Source: Gramella sp. AN32
GTDB taxonomy: Bacteria; Bacteroidota; Bacteroidia; Flavobacteriales; Flavobacteriaceae
Length of the DNA: 64,000 bases
Reading direction: 5' to 3'
NCBI RefSeq assembly: GCF_023718305.1
Contig: NZ_QEYO01000003.1
Location: 186,001-250,000 of the forward strand
This document shows, piece by piece, positions 35,656 through 44,685 of the stretch. Within the stretch, counting starts at the first letter, position 1; each line of letters opens with the position of its first letter. The position numbers and the translations under genes are program-made. The notes under the pieces are model-generated. The model was not told where the DNA came from. It was given only the letters and a program-made list of their open reading frames with translations, and did not search any database.

Positions 35656-37433
35656 TGACGCAGGCAAAAGATTTTTACATTTCCCGCAAGGAACAATATT
35701 CCCAAAAATATAGCGAACTTACTAGCCGACTGGCCTTTTCCAGCATTTTTCGCTTGCTTAATTTCCTTTTAATAGGCGTAGCTATTTATTATTTCTTCGG
35801 AAATATTCAATTGCTAATTCTTGTAGTGGTTGTGATGTTGGTTTTATTTCTTTTTTTGGTAAGCCGTCATTCTAATATCAAAGCTGAACGGGAACGTATC
35901 CTGGCCTTGCAGCAAATCAATGAACAGGAACTAAGAATTTTAAACACCCGTGACTTTTCCGATTTGCCCGAGGGAAAAGAATTTGAGCCGGCGCATCATG
36001 AGTTTAGTCAGGATATTGATCTTTTTGGCAAAAAATCATTCTTTCAATATTTAAACCGAACTGCTTTAAAAGGAGGAAGTGCCCGCTTAGCGTCCATGCT
36101 GTTATCCAATGATGTGGAAGCAATTATAGAAAAACAAAAATCAGTCAAAGAACTTTCTGAAAAAGCCGACTGGCGCCAAAATTTTACCGCCACGGCCAGT
36201 CTCATTAAAACCAGGATCCGATCGACCATAGTGATTGACTGGATAAAAAATTATAAAAGCTTTGTACCAAAATTCGGTAAGTGGCTGCCCAATATATTTT
36301 CAGTAGTATCTATATCCATCATTATTGCCGCTTACTTTGAGCTGGTTCCTGGCTCCTTTACCATAATCTGGCTTTTTGTAGGTATAGGAATCACCACGCT
36401 CTATTTAAAAAAAGTCAATGATCTTTCAGAAAAAACCGGGCAGGTCCAGGAAACTTTTCAGCAATACTATCAGTTAATTGGTTTTATTGAAAAGGAAGAA
36501 TTTGAATCAGCCATACTTGTTGAAATCAAAAATTCCATTATTACCAATACCGAAAAAGCTTCAGAAGTTCTCCATAAATTCTCAAAAGCGCTGGATGCAC
36601 TGGATCAAAGGAATAACTATCTTTTTGGGTTTATCGTAAATGGTTTCTTTTTATGGGATATACGCTATGCTTATGCCATTGAAAAATGGATCGAACAGTA
36701 TCAGGAATCAGTCGAAAAATGGTTTACCGCAGTGGAAAAAATAGACGCCTACAATAGTTTAGGGAATTTCAGTTTTAATCATGATTCCTATATTTTTCCG
36801 CAGATCTTAGAAAAAAACAAGGGAATTCAGGCCAAAAATTTAGGACATCCACTGCTTGATCCTTCCAAGCGGATCGATAATGATTTTCAAATAGATTCGG
36901 AACAATTCTTTATCATTACCGGTGCGAATATGGCGGGAAAAAGTACTTTTTTACGAACCGTCGCCCTGCAAATTTTAATGTCTAATACCGGTTTGCCCGT
37001 TTGTGCCGATTCCGGTAATTATTCCCCTATAAAATTGATCACCAGTATGCGTACTACTGATTCACTGGGTGATGACGAATCCTATTTCTTTTCAGAATTA
37101 AAAAGATTGAAGTTTATTGTAAACAAAATAGAGGATGAAAATTATTTTATAATCCTGGATGAAATTTTAAAGGGCACGAACAGTACAGACAAGGCGATTG
37201 GTTCCCGAAAATTTGTACAACGCCTCGTTGCCAGTCATTCCACAGGGATTATTGCTACCCACGATCTTAGTCTTTGCGAAATCAGCGAAGAATTGAAGGA
37301 GGTAAAAAACTTCTATTTTGATGCTGAAATTGTAAATGATGAACTTCATTTTGATTATCATTTAAAGAATGGGATTTGCCAAAATATGAATGCTTCCTTT
37401 CTACTGCGGAAAATGAAAATTGTCGAAGAATAA
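35655..37433 (+). CDS. MutS-like ATPase with membrane segments
   Basis: A 592-residue protein with the MutS C-terminal ATPase but no mismatch-recognition or connector domain. Two hydrophobic stretches (about residues 33-70 and 205-245) suggest membrane attachment. A core/lever-like helical region follows. The Walker A is TGANMAGKSTFLRTVA (about 423-438) and the Walker B is YFIILDEILKGTNSTD, with a late GIIATHDLSLCE. Such short MutS-like proteins are common in Bacteroidota and are unlikely to act in classical mismatch repair. The function is unknown. Confidence 0.85.
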   Translation: MTQAKDFYISRKEQYSQKYSELTSRLAFSSIFRLLNFLLIGVAIYYFFGNIQLLILVVVVMLVLFLFLVSRHSNIKAERERILALQQINEQELRILNTRDFSDLPEGKEFEPAHHEFSQDIDLFGKKSFFQYLNRTALKGGSARLASMLLSNDVEAIIEKQKSVKELSEKADWRQNFTATASLIKTRIRSTIVIDWIKNYKSFVPKFGKWLPNIFSVVSISIIIAAYFELVPGSFTIIWLFVGIGITTLYLKKVNDLSEKTGQVQETFQQYYQLIGFIEKEEFESAILVEIKNSIITNTEKASEVLHKFSKALDALDQRNNYLFGFIVNGFFLWDIRYAYAIEKWIEQYQESVEKWFTAVEKIDAYNSLGNFSFNHDSYIFPQILEKNKGIQAKNLGHPLLDPSKRIDNDFQIDSEQFFIITGANMAGKSTFLRTVALQILMSNTGLPVCADSGNYSPIKLITSMRTTDSLGDDESYFFSELKRLKFIVNKIEDENYFIILDEILKGTNSTDKAIGSRKFVQRLVASHSTGIIATHDLSLCEISEELKEVKNFYFDAEIVNDELHFDYHLKNGICQNMNASFLLRKMKIVEE

Positions 37434-37440
37434 TTAAAGG

Positions 37441-37499
37441 AGATGCTGGAACGAGTTTAGCATGACGGCAATTCTAAAGATGAGTATCGTCACCCTGAA
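37441..37499. repeat. Inverted copy of the 59-base repeat at 29136-29194
   Basis: This segment matches the reverse complement of 29136-29194 at 55 of 59 positions by eye. It lies directly after the MutS-like gene. The first 19 bases and the following 10 form partly paired arms (AGATGCTG and related). Confidence 0.85.
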
Positions 37500-37539
37500 T
37501 TTATAGGGTGATCACTATCTTCGCAACCAAATTTACCCT

Positions 37540-38115
37540 ATGACTTCGGAAGAAAAATTAAAACAACGTTCGAATGCTACCTGTGAGCTTTGCGGTTCGT
37601 TAGAAAATTTAAGTGTATATGAAATTCCAGATTCCCCCGACGATTCAGAAAAGCAAATTCTGATCTGTGAGACCTGTCATACTCAAATTGAAGATCCTGA
37701 AAAAGCAGAGGCAAATCACTGGAGATGCCTGAATGATAGTATGTGGAGCCAGATCCCGGCAATACAGGTTATGTCCTGGCGTATGCTAAATAGATTAAAA
37801 GCTGAAGGCTGGCCACAGGATTTGTTGGACATGATGTATATGGATGAGGGTGTGAAAGATTGGGCAAAAGCAGGTCTAAAAACGGAATTTTCAGAAGATA
37901 CTATGGTTCATAAAGATAGTAATGGAGCTATACTGGAAGCTGGAGATACGGTAGTACTTACCAAAGATCTTAATGTTAAAGGTTCCAGTTTGACGGCAAA
38001 AAGGGGCACAGCTGTACGCAGAATTTCCCTGGATCATGAGAATGCCGGGCAAATAGAAGGCAAGATTGAAGGACAACAAATCGTGATCCTTACCAAGTTT
38101 GTAAAGAAAGTATAA
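37540..38115 (+). CDS. PhnA domain zinc-ribbon protein
   Basis: A 191-residue protein. An N-terminal zinc ribbon has CELCGSLENL and LICETCHTQ as the two Cys pairs (CX2C, CX2C). The C-terminal PhnA domain has DSNGAILEAGDTVVLTKDLN and KRGTAVRRISL, with IEGQQIVILTKFVKKV at the end. Despite the name it is not required for phosphonate use, and its role is unknown. A TATCTTCG element (37516-37523), one mismatch from TANNTTTG, precedes the ATG. Confidence 0.9.
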   Translation: MTSEEKLKQRSNATCELCGSLENLSVYEIPDSPDDSEKQILICETCHTQIEDPEKAEANHWRCLNDSMWSQIPAIQVMSWRMLNRLKAEGWPQDLLDMMYMDEGVKDWAKAGLKTEFSEDTMVHKDSNGAILEAGDTVVLTKDLNVKGSSLTAKRGTAVRRISLDHENAGQIEGKIEGQQIVILTKFVKKV

Positions 38116-38136
38116 GAAGAATTGATAAATAGCTTA

Positions 38137-38238
38137 CTTCGACTGCGTCCCGTAATGACAATTATAACGCCACTGCGAGGGAATAAAATGACAGAAGCAG
38201 TCTCAGAATGAGATTCCTTCCCTGCGTTCGGGATGGAC
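38137..38238. repeat. REP-like element between phnA-type gene and VF530 gene
   Basis: It contains a half unit TTCGACTGCGTCCCGTAATGAC (first 20 bases TTCGACTGCGTCCCGTAATG) and then CACTGCGAGGGAATAAAATG with GAAGCAGTCTC. These are the same words as in the three units at 38504-38784. Opposed words allow a stem. Confidence 0.75.
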
Positions 38239-38273
38239 ACCCGTAATAATAGGAAGAATAAATCAGTTTAAAA

Positions 38274-38501
38274 ATGGACAAACCAGATAACTCACAACCC
38301 AACAATCCTTTACATGGAATAAAACTGGCGAATATTCTTGAACTACTGGTGGCACATTACGGATGGAAGGGTTTGGCAAATGAAATAGATATCAACTGTT
38401 TTAAAAATGATCCTTCCATAAAATCCAGCCTCAAATTTTTAAGAAGGACGCCCTGGGCAAGGGAAAAAGTGGAGGAACTTTACCTAAATACCGATTTTTA
38501 A
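38274..38501 (+). CDS. VF530 family DNA-binding protein (DUF2132)
   Basis: A 75-residue protein whose body [20 protein letters not shown] and [20 protein letters not shown] is the VF530 signature. The fold has a double-stranded DNA-binding helical bundle in the Vibrio prototype; the function is unknown. Flanked on both sides by REP-like repeats. Confidence 0.93.
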   Translation: MDKPDNSQPNNPLHGIKLANILELLVAHYGWKGLANEIDINCFKNDPSIKSSLKFLRRTPWAREKVEELYLNTDF

Positions 38502-38503
38502 AA

Positions 38504-38784
38504 GTCATTGTGAGGAAATGATATGACTGAAGCAGTCTCCATCTAGACTAGAAAGCTCATCATTGTAGATTGCTTCGACTGCGTCTCGCAATGACTGGTT
38601 TCTCGTCACTGCGAGTGAATGAAATGAACGTGGCAGTCTCTAAATACCGTTTGCCTCAATCATGGGGTTGCTTCGCTGTGCTCGCAATGACACTTGAATA
38701 AGATCGTCACTGCGAAGGAATGAAATGACAGAAGCAGTCTTAGCTTCTTGACATTAGATTGCTTCGACTGCGTCTTACAATGAC
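38504..38784. repeat. Three REP-like palindromic units
   Basis: Units lie at 38504-38595, 38605-38691 and 38706-38784. Each starts with a word like GTCACTGCGAGGAATGAAAT, has GCAGTCT, and ends with GATTGCTTCGACTGCGTCTC followed by CAATGAC (with variants). The ends of each unit are inverted copies, so each can fold into a long imperfect hairpin. The gap between 38502 and 38890 contains no gene. Confidence 0.85.
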
Positions 38785-38835
38785 AAATTATAAACAGATT
38801 TCTCCCTACGGTCGAAATGACTTAAGTGGCCCTCA

Positions 38836-38877
38836 ATAAATATAAAAGCACGGCAGTCGCCGTGCTTTTATATTTAT
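38836..38877 (-). terminator. Strong terminator of the M49 peptidase gene
   Basis: Perfect 19-bp arms (38836-38854 and 38859-38877) with the core AAAAGCACGGC / GCCGTGCTTTT and the 4-base loop AGTC. It lies 14 bases after the M49 stop on the minus strand and has an A/T-rich base, so it could also stop plus-strand transcription. Confidence 0.9.
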
Positions 38878-38890
38878 CATAAGAAAATTT

Positions 38891-40972
38891 TTACTTTTTT
38901 ACCTTCGCAGTTTCATCCTTTTTTTTAATTGTATCGGTACCCGTCAAAAAACTATAATTTTTGGCATAATCCATCATCTGATCTTCAAAAGATTCAGGTT
39001 GGGTGACTTTGATGGAAACGATCTCTCCATTTTCATCCATTTCAGGAACCCATACAGGGTTTACAAATCCGCTATAAGGAGCCGATTTGAATTTCTCATT
39101 TCTCGCTAAAACCTGCTTATGTAACTCCTGATCTACCTTTACGCCGTAATTTTCTACAAGATCTTTAGCTGCCTGATAATCACCTTCAGATTTAATTCTC
39201 TGGGTCTCCTTGAGTAATTCCCCAAACAATTCTCTCATTTTCGCATAATCGGTAATATGAAAATAGGTTTTTCCGTCTTTCTGAACTTTTTCAATTGCAC
39301 CCTGCTCCTTTCCTTTTTCAAAAGCCCAGGCACTCACCCACTGTCGGTTTCTCATGTGCGCTTCTTCAATGTCCTCTCCCGGTTCGATCCTCACTAGTTG
39401 TGTCATCATTCCGTTACGGATGTAGTCATTATAAGCCGCTTTTCCCAACTTTTCTGAATCATCGGTAAGCCCAAGTTCTTCCAATTTTGGATCCATCAGG
39501 TAGTAAAGTCCAACAAGATCGGCACGGCCTTCTTCCAAAGTAGAAGCATAATTTTTCAAAGTTTCTTTGGTTTCACCTACCCCGGGATTCATTTGCCCGG
39601 AAGCGTGACCCACTACTTCATGTAAGGCTGTATGTAATTTATCTGCCTCTTTTCCATATTTTTCGCTCAGTTCAACTTCTTCCTCATTATAGGCGAATTC
39701 CTTCAATTTTTCTGTGCCGCCGGCACTTTCATAGGCCGCAATGATATTTCCTAAAGAAACCGACTTACTTCCATGTTGTTTCCTGATCCAGTTCGCATTT
39801 GGAAGGTTTACTCCAATGGGCGTACTTGGTGAGGCATCCCCGGCTTCACCTGCCACAATTACCGTTTTATAAGTTACCCCAACCACAGAATCTTTTTTGT
39901 GCTCGTCCATAATGGGGGAATTGTCTTCAAACCACTGCACCTCATTCTCCAGGACACTCATTTTTTTGGACATATCGAAATCCTTGATCTGCACGATATT
40001 TTCATAGGAACCGCGATAGCCTTTTGGATCGTTATAGACTTCAATAAAACCATTGATATAATCAATATTCCCTTCCGTGGCTTTCACCCAGGCAACGTTA
40101 TAATCATCCCAGGTTTTAAGATCGCCTGTTTTATAATATTCGATCAATAATCCCAGCGCATCTCCCTGCTTTTGATTTTCAGCAACACTTTGAGCTTTTT
40201 CCAACCAGTCGATGATCTCGTCGATTGCCGCACCATACAATCCGCCGCTTTTATAAGTTTTCTCTACCAGTTTTCCATTTTCCTTTACCAGCTTCGAGTT
40301 GAGCCCGAAAGAAAGAGGCCTCGTAGCATCCGGAGATTTTTTATTGGCATAGAATTGGTCTACTTCAGCAGCAGTTACATCCTTACCATAAAAATTAATT
40401 GCTGATCCTTCAATGAGTCCATCAGCCTCATTCAAATTAACTTTTTTAGCATCTTTTTCGTTAAAGATTACTTCATAAACTTCCCCATTAAGTTCAGTAT
40501 TGGTTTTGGCTAAAAGGGTGTCGAAATAATCTTTGCTGAAATCTGGTTTGATCTTAGCATTCGAGTAATGATGGTGGATCCCGTTAGAAAACCATATACG
40601 TTTTAAATAAGTTTCAAAATTTTCCCATTCTTCTGAAGCTTTATCACCTTCATAGTTCACATAGATATTTTCAAGAGCTTCGCGAATTTTAAGATTATGG
40701 CGATAATTCTGGTCCCACATGATATCACGCCCGGCAAGGCCTGCCTGCGTTAGATAATATACCAGTTTTTGTTCTTTCAGACTTAAATCTTCCCAACCCG
40801 GGATTTGATAGCGAAGTATTTTAAGATCGGCAAACTCATCTACCTTTACTTCGAAATTTTCATTGGAAGCCATTTCATTTTCGTCTTCCAAAGGTTCTTT
40901 TTTATCCTGATCATTACAGGAAATTAATGCAAGGGTAGTTGCCAGCATTAGGATACTTAAAAGTTGTTTCAT
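38891..40972 (-). CDS. M49 family dipeptidyl-peptidase III-like lipoprotein
   Basis: A 693-residue zinc peptidase. The signal ends in LISC (Cys19), so it is a lipoprotein. The M49 zinc motif HEXXGH is HEVVGH at residues 451-456, and the glutamate motif EEGRAD is at 480-485. DPP III removes dipeptides from peptide N-termini. The exported, lipid-anchored form fits peptide breakdown in the periplasm or at the surface. It is monocistronic, with a strong terminator, and divergent context is absent: the M20 peptidase lies upstream on the same strand 56 bases away. Confidence 0.92.
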   Translation of the reverse strand: MKQLLSILMLATTLALISCNDQDKKEPLEDENEMASNENFEVKVDEFADLKILRYQIPGWEDLSLKEQKLVYYLTQAGLAGRDIMWDQNYRHNLKIREALENIYVNYEGDKASEEWENFETYLKRIWFSNGIHHHYSNAKIKPDFSKDYFDTLLAKTNTELNGEVYEVIFNEKDAKKVNLNEADGLIEGSAINFYGKDVTAAEVDQFYANKKSPDATRPLSFGLNSKLVKENGKLVEKTYKSGGLYGAAIDEIIDWLEKAQSVAENQKQGDALGLLIEYYKTGDLKTWDDYNVAWVKATEGNIDYINGFIEVYNDPKGYRGSYENIVQIKDFDMSKKMSVLENEVQWFEDNSPIMDEHKKDSVVGVTYKTVIVAGEAGDASPSTPIGVNLPNANWIRKQHGSKSVSLGNIIAAYESAGGTEKLKEFAYNEEEVELSEKYGKEADKLHTALHEVVGHASGQMNPGVGETKETLKNYASTLEEGRADLVGLYYLMDPKLEELGLTDDSEKLGKAAYNDYIRNGMMTQLVRIEPGEDIEEAHMRNRQWVSAWAFEKGKEQGAIEKVQKDGKTYFHITDYAKMRELFGELLKETQRIKSEGDYQAAKDLVENYGVKVDQELHKQVLARNEKFKSAPYSGFVNPVWVPEMDENGEIVSIKVTQPESFEDQMMDYAKNYSFLTGTDTIKKKDETAKVKK

Positions 40973-41028
40973 GTTTGTGTAGTTATAAAAATTAAAGGTA
41001 AGCGTTTTCTCAATTCATTATAAACGAA

Positions 41029-42420
41029 CTATTTTTTAGTCATTTCAGTATAATATTTATAGAAATAGGGGATGGTTTCTATTCCTTTGAGATAATTCCA
41101 GACTCCAAAATGCTCATTTGGGGAATGGATCGCGTCAGTATCCAGTCCAAATCCCATCAAAATAATCTTACTTTTTAGCTCTTTTTCGAAAAGGGAAACA
41201 ATAGGAATACTTCCACCACTCCTTTGCGGAATAGGAGTTTTTCCGAAAGTAGCTTCATAAGCTTTACTTGCCGCCTGGTACGCGATCGTATCGATTGGGG
41301 TCACGTAAGGATATCCTCCATGATGCGGCTTCACCTCAACCCGAACACCTTCTGGAGCGATGCTTTCAAAATGCTTCTTGAATAGATCGGTAATTTCCAA
41401 CCAGTCCTGATCTGGAACCAGGCGCATGGAAATTTTCGCAAAAGCTTTGGAAGGTAAAACAGTTTTAGCACCTTCACCAATATAGCCGCCCCACATTCCA
41501 TTCACATCCAAAGTGGGCCGAATCGATGCTCTCTCTAAAGTAGAATAATCTTTTTCGCCATAAACGGCATCAATATCCAGTTTCTCCCGATATTCTTCCA
41601 GACTGAAAGGTGCTTCAGCCATTTTATTTCTTTCTTCTGCGGAAAGATTTTCTACTTTATCGTAAAAACCGGGTATCGTAATATGATTATTTTCATCAGT
41701 TAAGGAGGCGATCATTTTACTGAGCACATTCAGCGGATTAGCCACGGCACCGCCATATAATCCTGAATGCAGGTCGCGATTAGCGCCCGTCACTTCTACT
41801 TCCACATAGGAAAGTCCGCGAAGTCCCGTGGTAATTGAAGGAACATCTTTGGCGATCATCCCTGTATCTGAAATAAGAATTACGTCATTTTGTAATTTCT
41901 CCTTATTATTTTTAATAAACCAGTCCAGGTTTTCACTTCCTACTTCTTCTTCTCCTTCAATCATGAATTTCACATTGCAGGGCAAAGCATCATTTTTAGT
42001 CATAAATTCCATCGCCTTCACATGCATATACATCTGGCCTTTATCATCACAGGCGCCACGGGCAAAAATTGCTCCTTTCGGATGGATTTTCGTTTCTTTA
42101 ATAACCGGCTCAAATGGTGGTGAATTCCAAAGATCGAGAGGATCTGGTGGCTGCACATCATAATGGCCATAAACCAGCACCGTGGGGAGATTCTTATCGA
42201 TTAATTTCTCTCCATAAACCACAGGAAAACCTGGTGTTTCGCATATCTCGGCATTTTCACAACCCGCTTCCAGCAAACGCTTTTTTATCGCTTCAGCAGT
42301 TTTCAGCATATCCTTTTTATAAGCTTTATCAGCACTAATCGACGGAATTTTTAGTAATTCTACTAATTCATCTAAAAATCGTTTCTTGTTTGCTTCAATA
42401 TATTCTTTAATATTCTCCAT
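41029..42420 (-). CDS. M20 family dipeptidase
   Basis: A 463-residue di-zinc peptidase. Metal ligands are visible in VYGHYDVQP (His, with Asp two on), ARGACDDKGQM, EGEEEVGS and HSPNEHF near the C-terminus. No signal peptide is present, so it acts in the cytoplasm. It likely hydrolyses dipeptides produced by the M49 enzyme and others. It precedes the M49 gene on the same strand by 56 bases and may share its message. The upstream region leads to tRNA-Leu, divergently oriented. Confidence 0.93.
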   Translation of the reverse strand: MENIKEYIEANKKRFLDELVELLKIPSISADKAYKKDMLKTAEAIKKRLLEAGCENAEICETPGFPVVYGEKLIDKNLPTVLVYGHYDVQPPDPLDLWNSPPFEPVIKETKIHPKGAIFARGACDDKGQMYMHVKAMEFMTKNDALPCNVKFMIEGEEEVGSENLDWFIKNNKEKLQNDVILISDTGMIAKDVPSITTGLRGLSYVEVEVTGANRDLHSGLYGGAVANPLNVLSKMIASLTDENNHITIPGFYDKVENLSAEERNKMAEAPFSLEEYREKLDIDAVYGEKDYSTLERASIRPTLDVNGMWGGYIGEGAKTVLPSKAFAKISMRLVPDQDWLEITDLFKKHFESIAPEGVRVEVKPHHGGYPYVTPIDTIAYQAASKAYEATFGKTPIPQRSGGSIPIVSLFEKELKSKIILMGFGLDTDAIHSPNEHFGVWNYLKGIETIPYFYKYYTEMTKK

Positions 42421-42492
42421 CTGAAATTTCCATTTTGGTAAAGTTAATAAGATAATTTTTTGTGATGTTATTTGTAATTTAAAAGGAATGTT

Positions 42493-42500
42493 TATATTTG
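42493..42500 (+). promoter_or_regulatory. Putative -7 promoter element (TATATTTG) for the tRNA-Leu region
   Basis: An exact TANNTTTG match. TTTG at 42471-42474 is 18 bases upstream, close to the expected 19-21. It lies upstream of the tRNA-like fragment and the intact tRNA-Leu, so one transcript would carry both. Confidence 0.6.
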
Positions 42501-42531
42501 CGTCCGCTTAGTGAAACTAAGCTGTCCGAAT

Positions 42532-42587
42532 GCGGGCGTGGTGGTCCCGATAGCTATCGGGAGGTAAACACGCTAGATGAGAATCTA
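42532..42587 (+). pseudogene. Broken tRNA-Leu half with a palindrome in its D region
   Basis: GCGGGCGTGGTGG (42532-42544) is identical to the first 13 bases of the tRNA-Leu that starts at 42598. An 18-bp perfect palindrome, TCCCGATAGCTATCGGGA (42545-42562), follows. Then GGTAAACACGCTAGA and a degenerate anticodon arm (to about 42587) match the tRNA's D and anticodon regions. Variable arm, T arm and acceptor 3' strand are absent. It cannot be a functional tRNA. Confidence 0.8.
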
Positions 42588-42597
42588 TAAATCAAAA

Positions 42598-42682
42598 GCG
42601 GGCGTGGTGGAATTGGTAGACACGCTAGACTTAGGATCTAGTGCAGCAATGTGTGGAGGTTCGAGTCCTCTCGCCCGCACCA
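42598..42682 (+). tRNA. tRNA-Leu (anticodon UAG)
   Basis: An 85-nt class II tRNA. The acceptor arms GCGGGCG and CGCCCGC pair, with discriminator A and encoded CCA. The anticodon arm CTAGA-CTTAGGA-TCTAG shows TAG at 34-36. The T arm has GGTTCGAGTCC. It reads CUA/CUN leucine codons. The 3' end is the likely attachment site of the decayed element that follows. Confidence 0.95.
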
Positions 42683-42688
42683 AGGGAT

Positions 42689-42716
42689 AAGCCGACTTTA
42701 ACGAGTCGGCTTTTTT
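42689..42716 (+). terminator. Terminator after tRNA-Leu
   Basis: The arms AAGCCGACT (42689-42697) and AGTCGGCTT (42704-42712) are followed by a T-rich stretch (T6). Confidence 0.88.
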
Positions 42717-43172
42717 ATTTTGGTACAACATAGGTACAACAAATTATCATTTTTATAATTTCATTTCTTTTGATACTAAATGATATCTTTTTAGCACATC
42801 ACCTATTATATATCCATAAATCATAAGAATTAGATTTAATAATATATAAAACTGAAATTGGATCAAGACCAATAGATTATTATTAATTACCATAAAGCCA
42901 AAAATGATTTCGGTACTTTTCCTTTAAAGTTTCATTTTTCGCTCTTTTTCCCATTTTTTCAATTTTTCTGAAAAAACTTCAAAACTCAAATGCATTCATT
43001 TAATAATATTTGCTACGTGAAAATCACTTAAAACAAATCTAAGATATGAAAGTGCATTATTATCAATAAAATTAAATTATTATTGAATATTATGCAATAA
43101 TAATTGATTTTCAGTATATTTAATTGATGTTTTGTCAGTATATATTTAAACTGATTTTGCATCCAGATTACG
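42717..43172. other. AT-rich left end of the mobile element, no integrase seen
   Basis: About 450 bases, strongly AT-rich, with no open frame of note. It has a near-duplicate word pair GGTACAACATAGGTACAAC at 42722-42740 and local inverted A/T words (TTATTATCAATA, AATAATAATTGATT). In related elements the integrase lies beside the tRNA; here nothing resembling one is present on either strand. Confidence 0.6.
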
Positions 43173-44357
43173 ATGAAAACTGAAATTGAATATATAAGTA
43201 CTCAATATTACAAACTTGTAGAGGCTCTACGATAAACGGGAATGTAAATGAAATTCTTGTTTCCTGGAATATTGAAACCATTCGGCAGGATCATGGGAAA
43301 ACATTTCTGGCCAGCATTCCAAAATTTGATGGCTTTACCTGTATTCCAAGTCATCTAAATTTTCAATCTACCTATCATAATTTTTATAATACTTATTCTC
43401 CGCTTAGCCATAAGATAATGGAAGGGAGCTGTCCCAAATCTCTGGATTTTATAAAACATATTTTCGGGGATCATTATGAGTTGGGATTGAATTACCTGCA
43501 ATTATTATACACTAAACCCACACAAATACTACCCATTTTGTGCCTGGTATCCAGGGAGCGGTCTACCGGAAAAAGCACATTTCTAAAATGGCTCAAACAG
43601 ATATTTGAAAATAACCTGACCTATCTTACCAATGATAGTTTTAGCAGCCAGTTTAATGCTGACTGGGCCAATAAACTCCTGATTTGTATTGATGAAGTTT
43701 TATTCAATAAAGAAGAACTGACCGAGCGCATCAAATATTTAAGCACTACCAATTTTAATAAGTTAGAAGCGAAAGGAAAAGACAAACAGGAAGTAGAATT
43801 TTTTGGGAAGTTTATCCTTTGTAGTAATAATGAAGAAAATTTCATAAAAATAGATCATCACGAAACCCGATTCTGGGTATTAAAAGTTCCTTCGGTAAAA
43901 AAGGAAAATACCGGCTTTTTAGAATCACTGGAAAAAGAGATCCCGGCATTTTTATATTTTCTTCAGCATCGATCTTTACATAGCACACATCAAACCCGAA
44001 TGTGGTTTACCCCAAAAACAAATCGAAACTCCAGCTCTCTTTAAACTGGTTCAGAATAACCGAAACCGTGTGGAGAAAGAGCTGGCCAGTATTTTATTAA
44101 TGGTCATGGAAGAGCATGATCTTCAGGAAATAAATCTATGCCCCATGGACGCGTTAAATGCGCTTAGTAAAACCAGGCTAAGAACTGATTTGACCCAGAT
44201 CAGAAAAATCCTAAAGCAGGATTGGAAACTTGAAAATACATCCAACTCGAACCGCTATGAAAAGTTTACGTTGTGGGAAAACGGCAGCTCCAACCTACCC
44301 ACTACCAAAGGACGCTATTTCACTATAAATAAAACTTTTATTTCTGGATCATTTTGA
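43173..44357 (+). pseudogene. Primase/helicase (DUF5906-type), two frameshifts
   Basis: A replication protein typical of Bacteroidota mobilizable elements, with an SF3-like helicase core. Frame one gives MKTEIEYISTQYYKLVEALR and stops at 43233. The second frame carries WNIETIRQDHGKTFLASIPK, the Walker A-like RSTGKSTFLKWLK, the acidic LLICIDEVLF and FGKFILCSNNEENF, and ends at 44044. The third frame resumes with PKQIETPALFKLVQNN and ends KGRYFTINKTF. The first shift is a one-base loss near 43225-43235; the second equals one extra A in the run at 44014-44018. Together they restore the original frame. An intact enzyme is unlikely. Confidence 0.8.
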
Positions 44358-44406
44358 AGATCAGAGTTCAGCCTGAATCAGAGAAATAAAAGTGAAAATG
44401 ATGAAT

Positions 44407-44596
44407 TGATGACAAAGTGATGACATGGAATTCCCTGAGTTCTCGGGAGGTTTCGGGGATTGGCATCGTTTCATCATTTTTTTGATGTGCTGCTGAGAAA
44501 ATAAGACTAATTATTTCTTCATTTTTTGATGAATGATGACAGAATCTTCTTAGAGCAGTAATACTAAGACTTAAGACCGTCATCGTTTTGTCATCA
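44407..44596. repeat. Repeated TGATGACA words, possible iterons
   Basis: TGATGACA lies at 44407-44414, 44418-44425 and 44534-44541, and inverted (TGTCATCA) at 44589-44596. The first two are spaced 11 bases apart. The gap of about 330 bases between the two primase genes contains no gene and has further GATGA/TCATC words. It could be the element's replication origin; that is inference. Confidence 0.5.
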
Positions 44597-44685
44597 AAAA
44601 TAATAATGATGCCGAAAATTGAGAAAATAAGGAAGCACTCAAATAAGCACATTTTAATCAAAATAAAATGCTGATGAAAGAAAAA

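Noticed and set aside
35655..37433. DNA mismatch repair MutS
   Set aside because: The mismatch-binding and connector domains are absent and hydrophobic segments are present instead.
38137..38784. CRISPR array
   Set aside because: The repeated units are long imperfect palindromes with variable ends and no regular spacers; no cas genes are present.
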